Source: Phycisphaerales bacterium UBA2421 (GTDB lineage: Bacteria > Planctomycetota > Phycisphaerae > Tepidisphaerales > Tepidisphaeraceae). Taken from it: 24,686 nucleotides of DNA. Of the stretch, positions 23,025 through 24,686 are shown in pieces. The stretch covers positions 1-24,686 of the forward strand of contig DDRH01000058.1 in the NCBI GenBank assembly GCA_002343075.1. Reading direction: 5' to 3'. Position numbers and translations under genes: made by a program. The notes beneath the pieces are model-generated. The model searched no databases. It saw only the letters and a program-made list of their open reading frames with translations, and was not told the origin of the DNA. Numbering within the stretch: the first letter of the stretch is position 1; every line of letters begins with the position of its first letter.

Positions 23025-24686
23025 TCAATGGTGGAGGTTCATTACTTCCAGCCTTCCTGACGCTGTGTCGAGGTAAGCGGCTATTGACGGATAGGAACCG
23101 GATCGTCCCAAAGACAGGTATCGGCCGCCGTCGACGGCAATGGCGGTTGCGTCATATTGCTCGGTTGTGTTGTTGAATGTGTAACGAACTAGGGAATCTT
23201 TGCTGCGATCGTAGCCGTAGACCATATAGCCGGAGCCGCCGATGCCTGAGTAAAGCCCTACGGCTCCGCGACTTGCGATAGTGAAATGTTGCAGTTCGTC
23301 GGCACTACCAAGCGAACTGCGACGTGCGAGGCGCAAATCGGCGGTGCTCGAATCGTAGAAGCTGACGGCTGGAGTCTGGTACGACCCTGCGCTGTAGTCA
23401 AGTGAAAGGAAATCAGCCCCGGAAGCGGTATATGCAAGCGTCTGGATGGCCCAGCCGCGTCCACGCGATCGGCGTTCGGCTACGCGCACTTCACCGGTGC
23501 TCGAGCTGACGTATGCGACCGCCATTCGCCCGGTCTGCAGAAGTTGGTCGGCGCTGGTTGAGCGTCCAACGTCGCCTGCAGAATCGACGGTTTCGCGTGA
23601 AACATTGCCGGTTTCCCGATCAAGACTTGCGACGCGCAGGTCGCCCGTCGACTTTGCGTAATAAGCTACTGCGGGACGATGATCCGACCCGACAAACACT
23701 GACGGATACTGCCCGACGGACCCGCGACGGTCGAGCGTCGTCATTCGCCATTCCGTACCAGTGTGCCACGCCAGCTTCAAGTCAGCATTTGCTGCGGCGA
23801 AGTATGCAATAACTGGGCGTTGGTCGCGATCTAACGTGATCGAAACGTGTTCGCCGGCCCCCGGTTCAGCATCCAGAACACGCGCAGCCGACCAAAAGCC
23901 GCCATTTGACCGCTGTGCATACATTAGCACGCGCGTGCGCGCATCGAAGTACGCGAAATGAGCTCTGTTTTGATCGTCGACAACTATGTCGTTCGCCCGA
24001 CCATCAGGAAACTGCCGTGGCTCAACCAAGGCGCGTTTGACACTGAACTTGCCAATTGCACCGGCAACCACGACTAACTTACCTTCGGCATCAAGGAAGA
24101 CTCGATTGCTGAACGCGTTCGGGCTCGCCTGCAGGACGGAAGTTCCGTCAGCATTGAGCGCGGGGACGACGGGGCCGAACTGCCCATCGCGCGTAACGTA
24201 TGTGAGGTAGACGTCGCCGCCCCCAAAGTTGGTCGCGGCGATGATCAGGCGTCCGTCGGGGGTTTCCACCGCGCCCAGCGGCAGGTCAAGGCCGACGCCT
24301 GCGGGCGGGATCAACCGCGGGTGAGAATGATCTTGCGAAAACAGAATTACTTCGCCCCCCTCCATCAGGAAGTAAGACCGGCCAAACGCTCCCGCCACAT
24401 ACACTCGGCCGAAGGCGTTGGAACGTGATTCCGTTCCGCTTTCGACAACAAAAGTGTTCTGATCACTTCGCAGCACATTCAGAAGCGCGCTGCGAGTCGT
24501 ACCGCCGCCTTCATAGTAGCAGCCGCAGCCGATATCGTACCCGCCATGGTCAGTCCATGATTGCGTGGTTACGAGCAGTATCGAACCGTCTTCTCTTGCT
24601 TTTAGATCGAGCACTTGCGTTCTGTTACTACCGCTGAACTTGATAAAGTTGCCGACTGCGTTTGACCTGCTCCCCAAAACCTGATC
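23025..24686 (-). CDS. Beta-propeller-like repeat protein, 5' end cut by the window
   Basis: The frame is open to the right edge, so the N-terminus is missing; 553 codons are visible before the stop. The visible part contains repeated units of roughly 45-50 residues such as PSVFVGSDHRPAVAYYAKSTGDLRVASLD, VSITLDRDQRPVIAYFAAANADLKLAW, PAVSFYDSSTADLRLARR and PSIAAYLDTASGRLEVMNL. This P-x-V/I-x-Y/F ... D/E-L-x-A rhythm suggests beta-propeller blades. No catalytic motif is seen. The protein ends after the last blade in MNLHH, with no PEP-CTERM or dockerin tail, unlike the two other repeat proteins here. Export is likely but its signal lies off the window. Role unknown. Confidence 0.75.
   Translation of the reverse strand, partial: DQVLGSRSNAVGNFIKFSGSNRTQVLDLKAREDGSILLVTTQSWTDHGGYDIGCGCYYEGGGTTRSALLNVLRSDQNTFVVESGTESRSNAFGRVYVAGAFGRSYFLMEGGEVILFSQDHSHPRLIPPAGVGLDLPLGAVETPDGRLIIAATNFGGGDVYLTYVTRDGQFGPVVPALNADGTSVLQASPNAFSNRVFLDAEGKLVVVAGAIGKFSVKRALVEPRQFPDGRANDIVVDDQNRAHFAYFDARTRVLMYAQRSNGGFWSAARVLDAEPGAGEHVSITLDRDQRPVIAYFAAANADLKLAWHTGTEWRMTTLDRRGSVGQYPSVFVGSDHRPAVAYYAKSTGDLRVASLDRETGNVSRETVDSAGDVGRSTSADQLLQTGRMAVAYVSSSTGEVRVAERRSRGRGWAIQTLAYTASGADFLSLDYSAGSYQTPAVSFYDSSTADLRLARRSSLGSADELQHFTIASRGAVGLYSGIGGSGYMVYGYDRSKDSLVRYTFNNTTEQYDATAIAVDGGRYLSLGRSGSYPSIAAYLDTASGRLEVMNLHH

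Noticed and set aside
1..24686. tRNA, rRNA, CRISPR, IS ends, prophage
   Set aside because: No tRNA T-arm sequences, no regularly spaced repeats, no transposase or integrase, and no long flanking direct repeats were seen by eye.

Overview
The window reads as chromosomal DNA of a planctomycete, most likely the Phycisphaerae/Tepidisphaerales side. The basis is indirect. Two large secreted proteins end in the same cassette, a dockerin-like repeat pair (YGDADL...DFTRLAANFG) followed by a VPEP...RRR PEP-CTERM sorting tail. There is also an ECF sigma factor overlapping a Ser/Thr kinase with an anti-sigma-like zinc motif and TPRs, and a ChlI/MoxR-type ATPase. No rRNA, tRNA, CRISPR array, IS element or phage gene was seen.

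Layout. 1-502: no convincing gene, with a TetR-operator-like dyad at the left edge. 503-2824: an AraC/GyrI-type regulator, a small lipoprotein (minus strand) and CdsA phosphatidate cytidylyltransferase, the last two divergent from promoters that appear to share a -35 element. 2978-6991: a 1337-residue exported protein with a metzincin-like HEVGHALGM site, a long beta-strand repeat region, a dockerin-like pair and PEP-CTERM. 7027-9229: a perfect 15-bp hairpin, a LeuB-type dehydrogenase and an Old Yellow Enzyme homologue. 9271-11673: an M50 membrane protease (minus), then thioredoxin reductase, RnpA and YidD. 11728-13167: a MoxR/ChlI-like AAA+ ATPase (minus). 13457-16845: the ECF sigma factor and its kinase-TPR partner, start and stop overlapping. 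16784-18808: a second dockerin/PEP-CTERM protein on the minus strand, overlapping the kinase gene tail to tail by 62 bp. 18809-19414: a gene-free stretch with a candidate promoter, operator repeats, a structured RNA ending in U6, and a perfect 26-bp palindrome resembling parS. 19415-24686: a short Rho (minus), Bcp peroxiredoxin, a Lys-rich DUF2934 protein, a stand-alone Lon N-domain protein, a GGCT-like protein, and an edge-truncated beta-propeller-like protein (minus).

How it fits together. Most genes are single housekeeping units on alternating strands. The sigma/kinase pair is the clearest regulatory operon. The two PEP-CTERM proteins should be exported and sorted by an exosortase encoded elsewhere.

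A recurrent promoter geometry stands out. A TANNNT -10 box lies 7-8 nt (once 5 nt) before the start codon of leuB, the OYE gene, trxB, the MoxR-like gene and the Lon-domain gene, none of which has a clear Shine-Dalgarno. This suggests leaderless mRNAs and decides several starts. The best candidates for something undescribed are the structured RNA and promoter/operator block at 18946-19194, the parS-like palindrome at 19271-19296, and the antisense overlap of the kinase tail with a PEP-CTERM sorting signal. All calls come from reading the sequence; no database search was possible.
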